A stretch of 42,134 bases of DNA from Brachionus koreanus (Eukaryota > Rotifera > Eurotatoria > Ploima > Brachionidae), in the NCBI GenBank assembly GCA_016987375.1, contig PJRA01000435.1, forward strand, positions 1 through 42,134, in the 5' to 3' direction. The translations under genes were made by a program, and so were the position numbers. The notes under the pieces are model-generated. The model worked only from the letters and a program-made list of their open reading frames with translations. It did no database searches and had not been told where the DNA came from. This document shows, one piece after another, positions 1 through 12,879 of this stretch; the first letter of the stretch is position 1, and the number at the start of each line of letters is the position of its first letter.

Positions 1-1810
1 TATTTGAATAAACATATAGAGCGACAGAATTGAAATAATGAAAATATGAAATCTACAAATGTTTAGTTGGTAAAAACTCAACAATTTTTGTAAACAAAAA
101 CCCATCTTCTTCAATTAGATTTTGAAGAAAACGAGAAAAATTGTGAAATAACTACAAGAAAATATTTTTTCTCTGAAAAAAAAAATTTTATCTAGAAAAT
201 ATTTTTAATAATTGATTGTAATTCATTCAAGTTTTCTTGTTAAATTAAGTGAGATTTAATAAAAAAAAATAGAAAAATACTAAAAATAAAATGACTTTCA
301 TTTTTTGGAATAGAAAGAATTTAAATTATGAAAAAAACAAGCAGATTAAGCAGTTAAAGATAAAATTAGTAAAAAAGTCAATTTAAATTCATTCTCTATT
401 TGTTTTGCATGAAATTTTGAATAATTCAAAAAATTTAGATATTACTATTTGAAAGCAAATTCCAGTTTATAATTTGGTTTTTAAACGTTTTTAAAAAACT
501 ATACCAAATATTTAGACACTTTTACCCTTAGAAGGGAATAAATTGGAAAATAAAACTGTTCTCCTATCTTTAACTTCAAAATTTCTCACTAATATCTTTT
601 TAAATTTTTTTTGTTATTTGATACGAAGAAAAATTGACATACCAAAATGACAATAAGGCACTGGCTTTTAACCAGAAATCAAGTAAATCTTAGTTTCAAA
701 TTAAAACAAATAACATGCAAATATTATGACTTGCTTATTTGTATTTTAACCTAAATATCTAGAAATTAATTTTTTTTAAAATAATTTAAATTCAAAATAA
801 AACAGATATAAAAATTTACAGAAAAACTTTGACTTTGTGTTCTACTTTATATTCTTTTTATTAATATTTTTGTTTTTGTTTTTTTTTTTTAATTCAAAAA
901 ATTTTGTTAATTAAATTAATATTTTACTCGTTTTTCTCATAGATCTAATTCCCGAAAGAATTCAAAAAAGATGATTTTTTGATTAATGAAAAATTGTGTT
1001 TATTAATGCCAAAATTGAATTATAAACAATTAAACTTAGTTAAACGCCTATATTAGTTTTTAATACAAAATTAGATTATTTAAATTAATAAAAACTTATT
1101 TTGATTTAAATGAGCTAAGATTTTAAAAATCTAAAATTATGAATATAGAAGACCAAATTAAATAGAAGCTAGTCTAAGAGAGTTTTTTTACTTATCAAAT
1201 CTAAATCAAACGTTTAATTATAGAACAATAAATAATCGCCGAAAAATTTACGATTTAAATAATGAAATCTTAAAAATAAGCAAATAATTATAGCAAATTA
1301 AACCAAAGAGTAAAATCTGAAAATTTTCTTCATTTTTTGTTCCAAAATTTTACCCAGCAAATATTTTAGAATATGTCAAGTATTGTTTTATCTTGTTTGG
1401 TTTTTTTTTGTTTTAAATATCTTTATTCTATTCTAAATGTTTAGTCAGAAAGAAGAAAAATGAAAAAATCAATTTTGCCTGGGTCAATATTACTAAATTG
1501 TGGTTTAGAAAACGTACACACGTACACAAATTTTATTTAGTATTTGGAAAAATTAAATTCAATTTTTTTTTGAAATTTTTATCAAAATGATAAATTCAAA
1601 CCTAATTTAAAATTATTTGAATTTTAAGACTAATTTTTAAAAAATTCAAATTTTTTTTATACTTTTTTTTTTTAAAAAGACTAATTCTCTCTGATTTAAA
1701 AATATTATATACGAAATATTACATTAATAAATTCTTTTTTCCATACTTATCAAATTTTTTTTAAAATTTTCTCTTTAATTTTTTCCTAAACACATAGCTA
1801 ATGATATCAT
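1..1810. other. Gene-free AT-rich sequence
   Basis: No open frame, splice-bounded exon, RNA gene or clear repeat could be supported here. The sequence is dominated by poly-A/poly-T runs. It lies upstream of the first LINE relic. Confidence 0.6.
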
Positions 1811-2120
1811 TTTTTAACAAACCGAGTAGTCAATGTTTGGTATAGTTTACCTCATCACATCATTAATTCTATATCAATAAACAACTTCAAAATAATCTGG
1901 ATAAATGGCTCAGGAAACAGTCGATTTTACTGTCAAATATTCAAAGAAGCTTTACCCAAAGGATTGCAGTATTAACCATTACTATACACATTTTTTTTTT
2001 TTAAATTAGAAAATAAAATTAATCTTTACTTTACTTACTTGTATGTTTTAATTCTTTTTTCTTTTTGTTTAAAAAAATTTAAAACCCTGAAAGAGCGCAA
2101 GCCCTAAGGTTAAACATTAA
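1811..2120 (+). mobile_element. LINE (non-LTR) 3' relic: C-terminus of ORF2 plus tail
   Basis: One frame from about 1817 reads RVVNVWYSLPHHIINSISIN, then NFK. This is the conserved stretch near the C-terminus of CR1/Jockey-type reverse transcriptases (family pattern NRVVNIWNSLP..IV.a.s.n.FK..LdkyW). After a one-base frameshift near 1892 the reading continues N-N-L-D-K-W-L-R. The element therefore decayed. A second copy of the same stretch occurs at 35358-35500. The following sequence to about 2120, with a short hairpin-like segment near 2083-2110, is probably the 3' UTR. The exact end is not defined. Confidence 0.7.
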
Positions 2121-4539
2121 AAACTATTCTAAAAGTTAGATCAATATATTAAATTTAGACAAAATAGACTAGTATTGCTTTAAAAAGCTAATACATATCA
2201 ATCATATGTCAAATTTTTTGCCAACATTTCTTTCTCTTTCCTGTAGTTTTAGAGCAATATTTTATCAAAATGGGCAAAACTAAAATAAGATATCTTTTCT
2301 AAATTGGTAATATAAACGAAATGAAATAAAATTAATAATTACATTAATAGATTAAAATAGATTAATAAGTGCAAGACTACATGAAACAAGCTAATCCTTT
2401 AATATTTTTCTTATTTAAATGCTCTTAATAAATTTAGCAATCATTTTTTTTTTATCATGAGTGTGCTGGACTGATTGAATTTCTTTAGTAGCAAAAAATA
2501 AATTGAAATTTGAATCCTATTTAAAAAATAACAAGCTCTACTGGGCAAGATGTTTTTTCTTTTAAACAATTTAAAACCTGTTTTCTAGCTATATCTTAGA
2601 TTAATTTTTAAATGACACTTAGAAAATAATTAAATATAACCAATTTGATACAATAATTCACCCATGTCTACTTTATTTTCTAGACAAATTGCGTTAGTTC
2701 TAGACATCAAGTTTTTATTTTGTAAAATTAGATCTGGTGTATCTAAATATATAGAAAGATGTTCGATAAGAATTAAACTGACCTAATTCACATTAGAAAT
2801 TGATAAAAAATCAGCAGCATCAAAGGCGAAAATGAATAGAGTATGTGAAATTAAAATGATTTATAGTTTTGATCACAACATAAGAAAGTATTCTAAATTA
2901 AGCAAAAAATTGCAAAGATTCTAATCTAAAATTAAAATTAAAATTTAATTTTGGTTTATATAATTAAGTTTAAAAATAAAAATTTAAACATTCAAAAAGA
3001 TTCCAATTAAATAAAAAAAAATTTTGAATAGCTGAAAAAAATTTATTTAATCTATTTTTTTTAAGTTTTTTTTTCAAAATTAGATTTAAAAATCAAAATC
3101 AATTATATTTATAAAAAAAACAAAGAGCATTTTTATTTTGGACAGTGATGGTTTTGTTTTTACAAAAATTTATTTTTCATTAAAATTTAATTTATAGTTA
3201 ACCAATGTTAAAAAATATATATTTTTTTGAAAAATTTTTAGGCTTCTTCAAACTGTCATATGTCCCAATTCGAAGCTTTTGATCTCATTTTACTGACACT
3301 TATTCTCTTTTAAATTAAATCCAAAATCAAATATTTTTTAATTTAACTCTTATTGCATAATAGTTTGAAAACGCTTGACTGACTTGGTCTTAATTATTCA
3401 AAAATCAAACAAAGCTTTTAATTAATTTAATTAAAAGCTGAATACTTGATTAAAACAATGCTCCCTAATGATCAACAATATTTTAGGCAAACGATAACTT
3501 TTTTATCATGCCGACAAATTCTTTTTATTAATAATCAATTATTTATGGCCAATAAATTAAAAATAATAGATAACTATTTATTTGAGGGCATAGTAAAATA
3601 GCATACAAAATTTAAAAACAAAAATATTTTGAACTAAAGACAACCAATTTTATTTGATTTAAAAATAAGTCAAAGTTCTCAATCACCTATCTAGCTAAAT
3701 AAATAATTTTGAATTTTAAAAAATTTGAGCACGGAAAATTACAAAATACAAAATATTAGCAAAAAAGAACCTAAAAATCAAGATTATCATTCTGAATATT
3801 TTTTTAATATCAACAAAATATAAGCAAGAATATATTTATTATTAACAACTTATATGAATAATTTTTTTTAAAGTAAAAATTATAATATTTAGAGAGAAAT
3901 TTTCTTTTTGTTATTTATTGTTAATTCAAAATTTCCGATTTTTGCAAAAAGTTGGTTTTTTCAAAAGAAATTTTTTCTTTTTATGGCCGATTTAAAAGAA
4001 TAATGCAAGTCAGCGATACCAATATTCTGTTCGTAATTTCAATAATAATTGAAGATTTTATCATTTACCTTTTTAAAAAAGAGTTAAAAAATTTTTTTAA
4101 TTAAATTCAAGCAAACAAAAAATTTCATCTTAATAGAATTTAAGACAATTCTTTATTCCAAAGATTAATTTAAATATATTTTACTATTAATAATTAGGAT
4201 ATTTAATTATGTCGGTCAAGGACATTTTAGAAATTTGTAAAGACAAAATTTCGTTTAAGTATAATTAGCAAGTCCAGCTAAGCTCGCTTCTGGATGACTT
4301 TGATTTATTATTTCGTGTATATGAGTAGAATTTAATATTTTTTTCGATGCAAAAGCAAAAATATAAAGAGCTTACACGCCATTATAATAAAAGAGAAAAT
4401 AAATATTTCAAAAAATATAAATTATTCTTTATATATTTTTTTTTTCTAAAAAAAAATTAATTTATTCCAACAAAATTATTTCTAGAAAAGCGAAAAAAAA
4501 AGAAATAAAACATATCTGAATGATCAAAATAGATGAAAA
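2121..4539. other. Gene-free AT-rich sequence upstream of the BAZ2-like gene
   Basis: No gene or exon can be supported. A 13-bp-arm AT palindrome lies at 3413-3439. The 5' end and promoter of the BAZ2-like gene must lie in the right part of this stretch, but no TATA box or other defined site was recognisable. Confidence 0.5.
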
Positions 4540-6016
4540 ATGAAGCGAAATTTGGAAGCGCCCGAACAAGAACCGGACTGTTCGAATCATATTAATGGCG
4601 CTCAAATACCGTCATTTTTCAATCAGCTTGTTTCAAATACAAACATTTTTCAAAATGGATTTTCAGATGTGAGCGCTTTCAATCAACATTTAATAAGTAA
4701 TCTCACGACTAGTTTGTTTATGGAGCCACACAATGTTTGGTCTAAGCTTATTACAGATCTCGGCTTAGGCTCGTCTTTGACGAACCATAATTGTTCTCTC
4801 TCGAGTTTGAGGCCGTGCGAGGAGAAAAGAAAAAAAAATTCATTTACTATTAGCAATTTGATTAAAAAGTCAGATGATTTACCTCTAAATCTAAGCAAAA
4901 ATAAGAATGAAACAAATAGTCAAATGTCAAAAGTGTCTGTTGAACCTAAAAAAGAAGAAATCAAAGATAATAACGAGAATACAAACATAGAGTTTGATCT
5001 AGTTGAAAACAAACTAAGACTTCCTCTCAAATTTGGGTATTTTTTCTAACATTTTTTCAACTGAAGTAAACTAATAGAGCACTTTAGTTTCAAAAGAGAA
5101 ACTCTTGTCAGGGAATTTACAAGTAATGGTGTCAAAGGAGAAATAATTTACCATTCACCATGCGGGAGAAAGTTGAGAAATTTCCAAGAAATTGAAAGAG
5201 TTGGCAAATTTGACATTTTCATAATTAAATTTTAAAATAATTTTTTTTAGTATTTGTATAAATTTTACGCTGATCAAAAAGTCAGATCATCTAAAATACA
5301 GTTAACAAAAGAGAATTTTACGTTTAGTTTGAAGTATATAATCGGTAATTATCTTTTAATCTCAGATGCTAATAAATGCTTGGATTCATCTATAAATCAC
5401 AACAACATCAAGGTAAAGTATAAACATTTGCAAAAATTTCTCAAATTAATATTTTGTTTAATTTCGCGTTTTATCATTCTTGTTAAATTCTCTTAATGAA
5501 AAAAATTTTTTTAATTAAAATATTCAAATTTGCGAAAAAAATTTTTTCCTAAAAATTCAGAATTTATTCAAAAGAACTTTTACTAATAGATTAATTGAAA
5601 ACTATTTTCGATCAGGACAAGAATAACCCACATTCACGAAAAGTTACGGATCGAGCTTACACCAAATAGAACTCATTCAATTCTCAAAAGTTTTTTCATC
5701 AGACCCGAAAACCATGCACAGCTAGACTTAGATCTTAACGAATTCATGTTGCACGAAACGAATAACAACCCCAGATTTAATTAATTGTTCCAAAACTTAA
5801 ATATTTTCCTAAATGGAAGATAGTTCTGGGTCAATACGCTTATCCAACAACAACCGCTAATCTTTATATTTATTTATGTTTTTCATGCTGTTTATCTTTG
5901 ATTTTTATTCTATAAACACATTTAATCAATTTTTGATCCTTTCTAATAATCATTAGGCTAAAAAGAAGGACTTTGTTCCATTCTGGGTAGCCTGAGGGTT
6001 TCCCTCAAATAAATAA

Positions 6017-6047
<31 letters not shown>

Positions 6048-9000
6048 TGAAAAATAAAATTTGACCAGAATATCAAGATTGTCAAAAAAAACAAAAATTC
6101 AAATATTTTATTTTTTATAACTAACCAAGTCTCAGTTCCTTAGTTATTTCGTTGTATTCTAGGACGATAAGGTAGTTAGCCCGATGAGCTTGGATTCATA
6201 ACTGAATGAAGGTTTGAAATCTCGACCTCCTGATTGATGTCCGGTTAGGGGTTGAAATTTCATGCATAATTTTCGTTACAAAAATTAAAAAAATTCTAAA
6301 ATTTTTGTTCTAATTTTAAAATTTTGTTAAAAATTTGTTCTGCAGATGTAACAAAGTGAAAAAACTGTTGTTTCACCAACTGCGGAAGGCAGCAAAATAC
6401 GTACCCATTAATTGTGATCTATTTCCAATATTATTTTATTAAATGGAATTTTGCATACTTCCGCAGTAAATGAAACAACAGTTGTTTCACTTTGTTACAT
6501 CTGCAGAACATATTTTTGATCATTAGTACAAAAGTTATAACATTTTTAAATTGGAAATTTGAGATCATTTAAGTAACTCTAGAGATCGATTAAATACCAC
6601 CCGAAAAAAATTGACTAGCAATTAAATAAAGCAGTTGTATCTCTTGATTCGAAACTCGCTTTGTTTTCTTCACTAATATGACAACTAACTGAACAGAGTA
6701 GTTTAAGACTATTTAAGGCATCTTGATGTGCTGTGTAGCATTGAAAATCATATTTTAATTTTAGAATAGAACGATCTGCTGAATTTTGAATAACTTGTAT
6801 TTTTTTTATCTTAGTTTCTAAGATTGAGTTTTATAAAGGAAAAAAATGATTCTTATGAAGTTAATTTTTTCTTCATGATTTAAATGGTAATCATTTATTT
6901 TTACGTTCAAATTATTTTTTTACTCTTGGTTTTATGCTTAATTCATAATAATAAAATTAATAAAATACAATTTCATAGAATTTCTTGTAATAATGTTATT
7001 GGCTTTGGTTTCACACTTTATCGAATAAATTCGATGTACATAGTTTTTCTTGACAGTTAGTTTTCATTTTAAAATTCTTAAGATTTTCATTGATCAAATA
7101 TAATCGAGTTTAATGCTTTTATTCTTGGCTGAAAAAAAAATTCATTAAAAAAATTATTAATTTTATTTAGCATGTTAATTTTATATTGATTAAATTTCTG
7201 AATTAATCATCAAATTTAGTGTTTATTATTTTTCAATGGTATCAAAAAAATTTCTTTATACATATGAAAATTAAGATTTGTTATAAAATTTTAATAGCAA
7301 TATAATTAGCATCATAAAATAAAAATTATTTTGAATTATTTGACAATTTTTAGTCTTTTTTCCTTCCTGGCCAAGGCCTTGAACCTATAACCGTAACATA
7401 GTATTTTTAGTGAATTGTCCTTGATCTTATGTAAAGCAATTAGAATAATATTCTCACATATATAAATCAAATATCTGTTAAATTTTTTCAATTTAACTCA
7501 TCTTATCGGTCTAAAATAACCTTTAAGCGTTCAATAAATTTAGACAATGGTAACCTTTTTCCTAAAGTATGAGCATCTTTTGTTGATATATTGATTATTT
7601 TAAAAATAGCAACACCAAAAAAAAATTTTTTCAGAAAATTAAAAAGCATTCAGAATTTACAAAATTTCAAAAAGACAACAAATATTATTTCATCTAATGG
7701 AACTTAAATAATTTTGGATTAAGAAATTTTAGTGATAAAAATATAATAAGCCGTTTTTTCTTTATGAAATATTCAAAATAAAATTTTTTTTAAAATTATT
7801 TTTATTTATTTTTTTTTTCAAGGAAATAAATCATGATGTACTTAACGAAAAAGAGATTATTACAAAAATACAAGAGTTATATCCGGATTATAAGCGTAGC
7901 TCAGGCGAAAATTTCAGTCACAATTCTTTTGAAAAAATTGAGGATGAATTTTACAAGAATGGTTTAAATGATAAGAAAAATTTTTCTCACAAGTTTAAGC
8001 AAAAAGAAAAGTATTTGATACGGGAAAAAAATGCTCGTCTACGCTGGTTCAATTACATGATATCAAAGTACACGGACAAAAAAATTCATTCAGAATTTTC
8101 CAGCTGCGAAGCCTTCTTAAGAACAAACCATGCTCAAATAGACGATATGCAACAAAACTTTTTGTCCAATCTACCTGAATACGACTCTCTGAACACTTTA
8201 ATGGGACAAAAAAATTTGACATGGTTAGCAGATGCGTTTCAGACAATTGAATTTGTAGCCAACTTTGGTGCCATACTTGCAAAAGATGGGTCAGTAGAGA
8301 ATCAAATCGATTTAAGCATTCTTATCTCGTTTCCAAATTTTTTTCTATCTCTAAAAAATTTAAAATACAAAAAAGAATTAAACGAATTGGTTCAAATAAT
8401 GCTAAAAATACTGCTCGATGACCACACAGTCCACGAGCCGAATGAAGAATTCGATGATGATCAAACTTTTTTGATCTCAAACATACGAAACTTTGAAATG
8501 AATGAATCCACATTTAGCGAGATACTAAGGCTTTATTTTGTCAAGTCCTTGAAAAATTTAAAGTCTCATCGTAATAACTGTAGCTTTGCAATAGACACTA
8601 CCAGCAGTCTTGAAATAAAAATTCAAATGTTCATCCAAGAACTTGAAACAGAACATTTTGATTCTATTAAAATTGAGACAAAGGCCGCCATGCTAGCTCA
8701 TTTGACCGATGATCTGCTTCAGAACTCGTCTTTTTTGCAAAATTCAACTTTAGACCAAGAATCAAGGCAACCAAACGTGGTATCAGATCACATTGAACAA
8801 ACCATAGAAAAACTAAACAAATTGAAACAGGAAAGAATACAGATAAATCACAAAATTCGTCACTCACCAGAATCAGATGAAAAAATGCTCAAGAAAAAAC
8901 AGCTTGCACAGGAAGAGATTTCTAGCTTTCAAAAACAGCTTCGTTCGGGACAATTTTTAGGCCAGGATCGGTTTAAGCGAATGTATTGGAAACTGAACAG

Positions 9001-11528
9001 TTTTAAACCAATTTTTATTGAGTCTTTTTTTCAAGATAATATACAAAATAAAACAGACTTGACCACAGACTTAAACAGTGTAATAAACGACTTGGTTGAT
9101 CAAGTTGAGACAAATTTAGAAAAAGAAAATGTGATTAGAAAATTTGGTCATTTAATTGAGCTAAATCAAGAGTCATTTAGTTTTAAAATAAACAGTGATT
9201 GTGCCGAATTTTTATCTTTAAATTTTAATGATATTGAAATTCTTGTTAGAAATATTTTTTGGAATTCTAAAAGAGAAACAATTCCTAGAAAATATGTGAG
9301 CAATGTTAATGAATCAAGTGACAAATGGTGGATTTATGAACAAGATTGTTCTCAAATTTTAACTTCACTGTCCACTCATGGCTTTCGTGAAAAAATTTTG
9401 GCCAAAAATTTACACCAAATTGGAGAGATTGGCTCGGATGAGAATTTTTCAGAGCAAAAAATTGACTATAATCAAGCGAAACAAATTCGCAATGAAAAAG
9501 CCAAATTAATGAAACAAATTACAAGTCTGGAGAATAAGGTGTACAATGCTAACCTGCAGCTTCCACAAACTGATCAAGGCGAATCAAATTGTGATCAAGA
9601 AATATCTGATGAAAGTCAACTGATCAAATGTGCCAAGCAGAGATTGCTCAAATTGGAAAAATCAATAGATAAACGCTATTTAAAATATCCTTTTTCATTC
9701 AAAAAAAAATTAAGCAATTATAAACTGAAGGTTACAAATGAAATTGATCAGATACTTTTGGAAAAAGTTGAACAAAATATGAATAACAGTAAAATAAACA
9801 TGTCAATTAAATTAAATCAGGATTTACGCGCTTATATGAGAAAAACAGATGCAAATAGGAAAGAAGACAATAATTTGAGCGTTACCAATGAATTGCTTAG
9901 ATGGAGACGCTTGGTTAATAGTTGTAGAACATCAAGTCAAATAATGATTTATTTAAATCAATTGAATAAATATATTGAATGGGATAAGTCGATTATGAAA
10001 GCCAGTTGTCACATATGCAGCTTGGACGATAACGAGGAAAGCCTCTTACTTTGTGATAATTGTGACTTAGGCTATCATACATACTGTTTTGTGCCTAAGA
10101 TAGAACGGTAAATTTTCTAACTATTTAAAAAAAATGTTGGAAATTTAATTAAACCATATTTCTTTGCAAATTCCAAAAATACTATATTTGCAAAGATTTT
10201 GTGCTTTTGTAAATTAGTATCTTTGGTGTACATAAACACTTTTTGGTTAAATTTTTGGATTCTTTGTTTGATTCTTTTAAATTTTTAAAGTTTATACCCA
10301 ATTTAATTTGGGAGGTCTATAAACCTCACCATAAATTTAGAAATTTATTTTTAAAAAGAACAATTTGTGAAAAAAAAAGTTTATAACCATAAAGTAATCC
10401 ATACAAACCATATTTTGACTTGGTACAATTACTTCCAAATGTCATTAAAATTAATTGCAAAGTCTAAACCACACATAGCATAAAACAAAGACAATTTTTG
10501 AATAAAAACTTTTGTTTTATTTTATTAATCGTCTTTTTATTTCTTATCTCATTTAAATTAATTAGACATTAAACCAAATATAAAATAGTTTACTTTGAAT
10601 CTATAAATGTTGTTAAATTTAAACAGAGGCTTATTTTATAAAATAAAATTAAGGAATTTTAAAAAAGACAATTTTTTTTTCTAAAAAATATGATTATATT
10701 AAGAATCCCTGACGGAGACTGGTATTGTTTCAAATGTATAAGAAAGTTTTTGGGACACAAACAAATGTGTTACGTATGTGGTCGAGATGGAACAATGCTA
10801 AAAGAAAATGAGAAACAAATTTTAAGCAAATGTGAAAAATGTTCTTGTGTATTTCATAGTAAATGTTTACCAAATGCAAAATTTTTCAAAACAACATTCA
10901 AATGGCATTGTACCCAATGTCTATCAGTAAGAAATTAGTATAAAAATATTATTTTTGTAATAAAAATTAAAAAAAATTTAAGAATAAATCAAAGAATATT
11001 AGAATAGATGAATTTAAAGCATCTGATCTTGAAAAAATGCCTAGAAAAAGAGGACGTAAGCGAAAATGTTCTTTGAATGAGAATATCGCTATTGAAAATT
11101 CAAAAAAGATTAAAAACCAAAAAGAAAATGAAGCAAAAGAAGAAAATAATTCGCTTAAAAAATTTAACTCTTTTAGTGAAAGGTTGACTTTAAAGAAAAT
11201 AAAACAGCAAAATGAGTCCGATTTGTATAAATGTCGAATTTTACTTAATGAATTAGTTAGAAACAAATATTCGAATTATTTTATGTTTAGAGTCAGTGAA
11301 AAAGAATATCCAGATTATTATACACTTATCAAGGAACCAATAGATCTGAGCACAATCAAAGAAAAATTTAAAACAAAATTTTATCGAAATAAGGAACAAT
11401 TTGCTTACGATTGTAGACTTATATTTGATAATTGTGAATGTTATAATGAAGATGATAGTCAAATTGGCCAAGCTGGTCACAAGTTGCGAGCGTTTTTTGA
11501 AACAAAATGGCTTAAATTGTTTGATTGA
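4540..11528 (+). CDS. BAZ2: BAZ2-like chromatin remodelling subunit (TAM/MBD-DDT-WHIM-PHD-bromodomain)
   Basis: Large regulatory subunit of ISWI-type (NoRC-like) nucleosome remodelling complexes; nuclear. Six exons: 4540-5036, 5088-5199, 5251-5412, 7823-10107, 10704-10926, 10983-11528. Together they make 3825 nt (1274 aa). Domains in order: TAM/MBD around residues 160-235 (KRETLVR.., SPCGRKLRNFQEIERYL), with Phe where Trp is usual after the first Gly. DDT is at about 390-500 (ADAFQTIEFVANFG). WHIM1 is near 540-565, WHIM2 near 635-655 (GQDRFKRMYW) and the BAZ2-type WHIM3 segment near 750-785 (KWWIYEQD..GFREK). PHD finger 985-1030 is split by an intron (CHICS..CDNCDLGYHTYC..IPDGDWYCFKC). A second Cys/His finger follows at about 1037-1093. 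A basic AT-hook-like PRKRGRKRK lies near 1112 and the bromodomain at about 1175-1274 (YPDYYTLIKEPIDL). It is shorter than vertebrate BAZ2A/B (about 1900-2200 aa). The assignment rests on domain order; exon joins are inferred. Confidence 0.9.
5602..6043 (+). mobile_element. 5'-truncated LINE insertion with target-site duplication, inside a BAZ2 intron
   Basis: An open frame from 5602 to the TAA at about 5782 reads like the C-terminal end of a LINE ORF2 (TRITHIHEKLRIELTPNRTH, then SILKSFF). It is followed by about 230 bp of 3' UTR and an (AAT)n tail at about 6016-6043. The 10-mer taattgaaaa occurs immediately before (5592-5601) and after (6044-6053) the element, which fits a target-site duplication; part of the second copy overlaps the tail. 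Truncated 5' end, A/T-repeat tail and flanking duplication are the standard marks of target-primed reverse transcription. Same strand as the host gene. Confidence 0.75.
6161..6232 (+). repeat. Degenerate tRNA-Met-like sequence (possible SINE head)
   Basis: About 72 bases with tRNA-like spacing. A candidate A box is ggtagttagcccgatga. A CAT triplet sits at the anticodon place (ggattCATaactg). A B-box-like ggtttgaaatc follows. The 5' heptamer aggacga could pair 6 of 7 with tcgacct at 6223-6229, but the T-stem does not close well. It is therefore not a functional tRNA gene as read; a tRNA-derived SINE relic is the likelier reading. It lies between a LINE and a foldback element in the same BAZ2 intron. 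Confidence 0.3.
6335..6510. mobile_element. Foldback element with 63-bp inverted arms
   Basis: Left arm 6335-6398 and right arm 6448-6510 are near-perfect reverse complements. The outer ends are tgttctgcagatgtaacaaa and its complement. They are separated by a loop of about 49 bp. Only a few mismatches and a small bulge were seen, so the copy looks fairly young. No coding capacity. It is most simply a MITE or foldback transposon in the BAZ2 intron; a transcribed hairpin is the alternative. Confidence 0.75.
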
Positions 11529-12099
11529 ATTTTGTAAACTGATTTTGTATAGATGTTTTAAACTGAGTTGGTTATTTTTTTTTTTATTTTTTATTTTTTA
11601 GCCGAATTTAAAAAAATAAATTCTCTTTATTGTTTATTTTATACTTAATTGTTTATAGATCAAAGTAATTAAATAGATTCAAAATAAATAATAATTTTCG
11701 CTAATTATTTACAAAATTGACAAATAAAAAAAGTAAAAGTCAACACTCAATTATCCTGAATTTCGACCAAATTATTATTTCCTTTTAATGAATCTGTGCT
11801 CTTTCGAAAAATAAATTTAAAATAATAAATTTCGTATATGTAATTTTCGATAATATTAATTGGGCAAGAATATAAATTTGACAAAAAAAATTATTAGATA
11901 ATAATACATATAAATATATTGAAAAATTCTTATTAAATTCGGAAATTATATTCAATTAAATGAGATGAATTAGTTAAATATTAATCCAGATTTAAAGTAT
12001 TATAATTATTTATGATTTGATTGATACATTTTTCCAAAATAATGTAACCAGACTTTCTTTTATTAACCCGACCACAATATATTTGAATAAATAAATTTT
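11529..12099. other. 3' flank of the BAZ2-like gene
   Basis: Contains AATAAA at 11615-11620, about 90 bp after the stop codon, which is a plausible polyadenylation signal. Nothing else is supported. Confidence 0.4.
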
Positions 12100-12560
12100 T
12101 TGTGCTAGATTGCTCCACTTTTAAACTTAGTACATTTGTACTTAGTACTTAGTATTATTCTCAGTACATTTGTTCTGATTGAAGATTGGAGTGCATTATG
12201 TCAACCTTAGAGATTGTTGGTGATTCTAGGTAAACCAGATTTGATCCTAGAATAACAATGTGATATAGCCACATCTCTGTCGATATCACTGGATTAGTTA
12301 ACTAACTAAACCCTGAGCGTTTAAGTTAGAATGGAGCATAAATAGCTGCTCCTAAACGTCTAACGAAGAGATCGGATAGACGGGCCCAAGGGTACTAATG
12401 TAAACATTACAAACAATTCAATTGTCCAATGTCAAATATCGGTTCTTTACTCATCAAACTCTTTTCTTTTCTTTCTGATCTTATATAATTGTCTTCAAGA
12501 TATTGTCTCCCTTGTTACCGCAATTTCAGTTCTTAGAAGCGCATCCCCTTAAAAACGCAT
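12100..12560. repeat. Unclassified GC-richer island (probable transposon relic)
   Basis: Base composition is visibly less AT-rich than the flanks (for example cggatagacgggcccaaggg near 12373). There are short internal repeats (tacttag repeated near 12130-12160), a 7-bp inverted pair ttctagg/cctagaa at 12220-12250 and the palindrome ttagttaactaactaa near 12295. No open frame of note and no recognised family. Confidence 0.3.
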
Positions 12561-12879
12561 TACAAATATAAATAAAAAAATATTTAAATCATTCAGCGCA
12601 CAAAAAAATTAAAAAAAAAAGATTTTTTAATAGCATATAGCCAAAATTTCACTAACGCATCAATCAAAAATTAAATAAAATCTTAGAATCTACAGTTATA
12701 ATATATTTTATTAATTTTAGATCAAATTTTAAAGTATTACGGCAGAGTAAAAATTTTGATCAAAAAAACTTTTTTTAAAAATAAATTATCAATTATTATT
12801 TTTCATTAAAGTGTTGAAATATATCATAAATTTTAAAAATTTAATTGCTTAATTCAATAATAGCTAATTCAATTATGTC

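Noticed and set aside
3413..3439. Palindrome agcttttaattaa/ttaattaaaagct
   Set aside because: Short and almost purely AT; expected occasionally in this composition.
4683..4898. Minus-strand ORF of 71 codons
   Set aside because: Lies wholly within exon 1 of the BAZ2-like gene on the other strand and shows no features of its own.
6016..6043. (AAT)n run considered as an independent microsatellite
   Set aside because: It is the 3' tail of the LINE insertion bracketed by the duplicated 10-mer.
8049..8867. Minus-strand ORFs within the large BAZ2 exon
   Set aside because: Shadows of the coding exon 7823-10107, which has clear domains on the plus strand.
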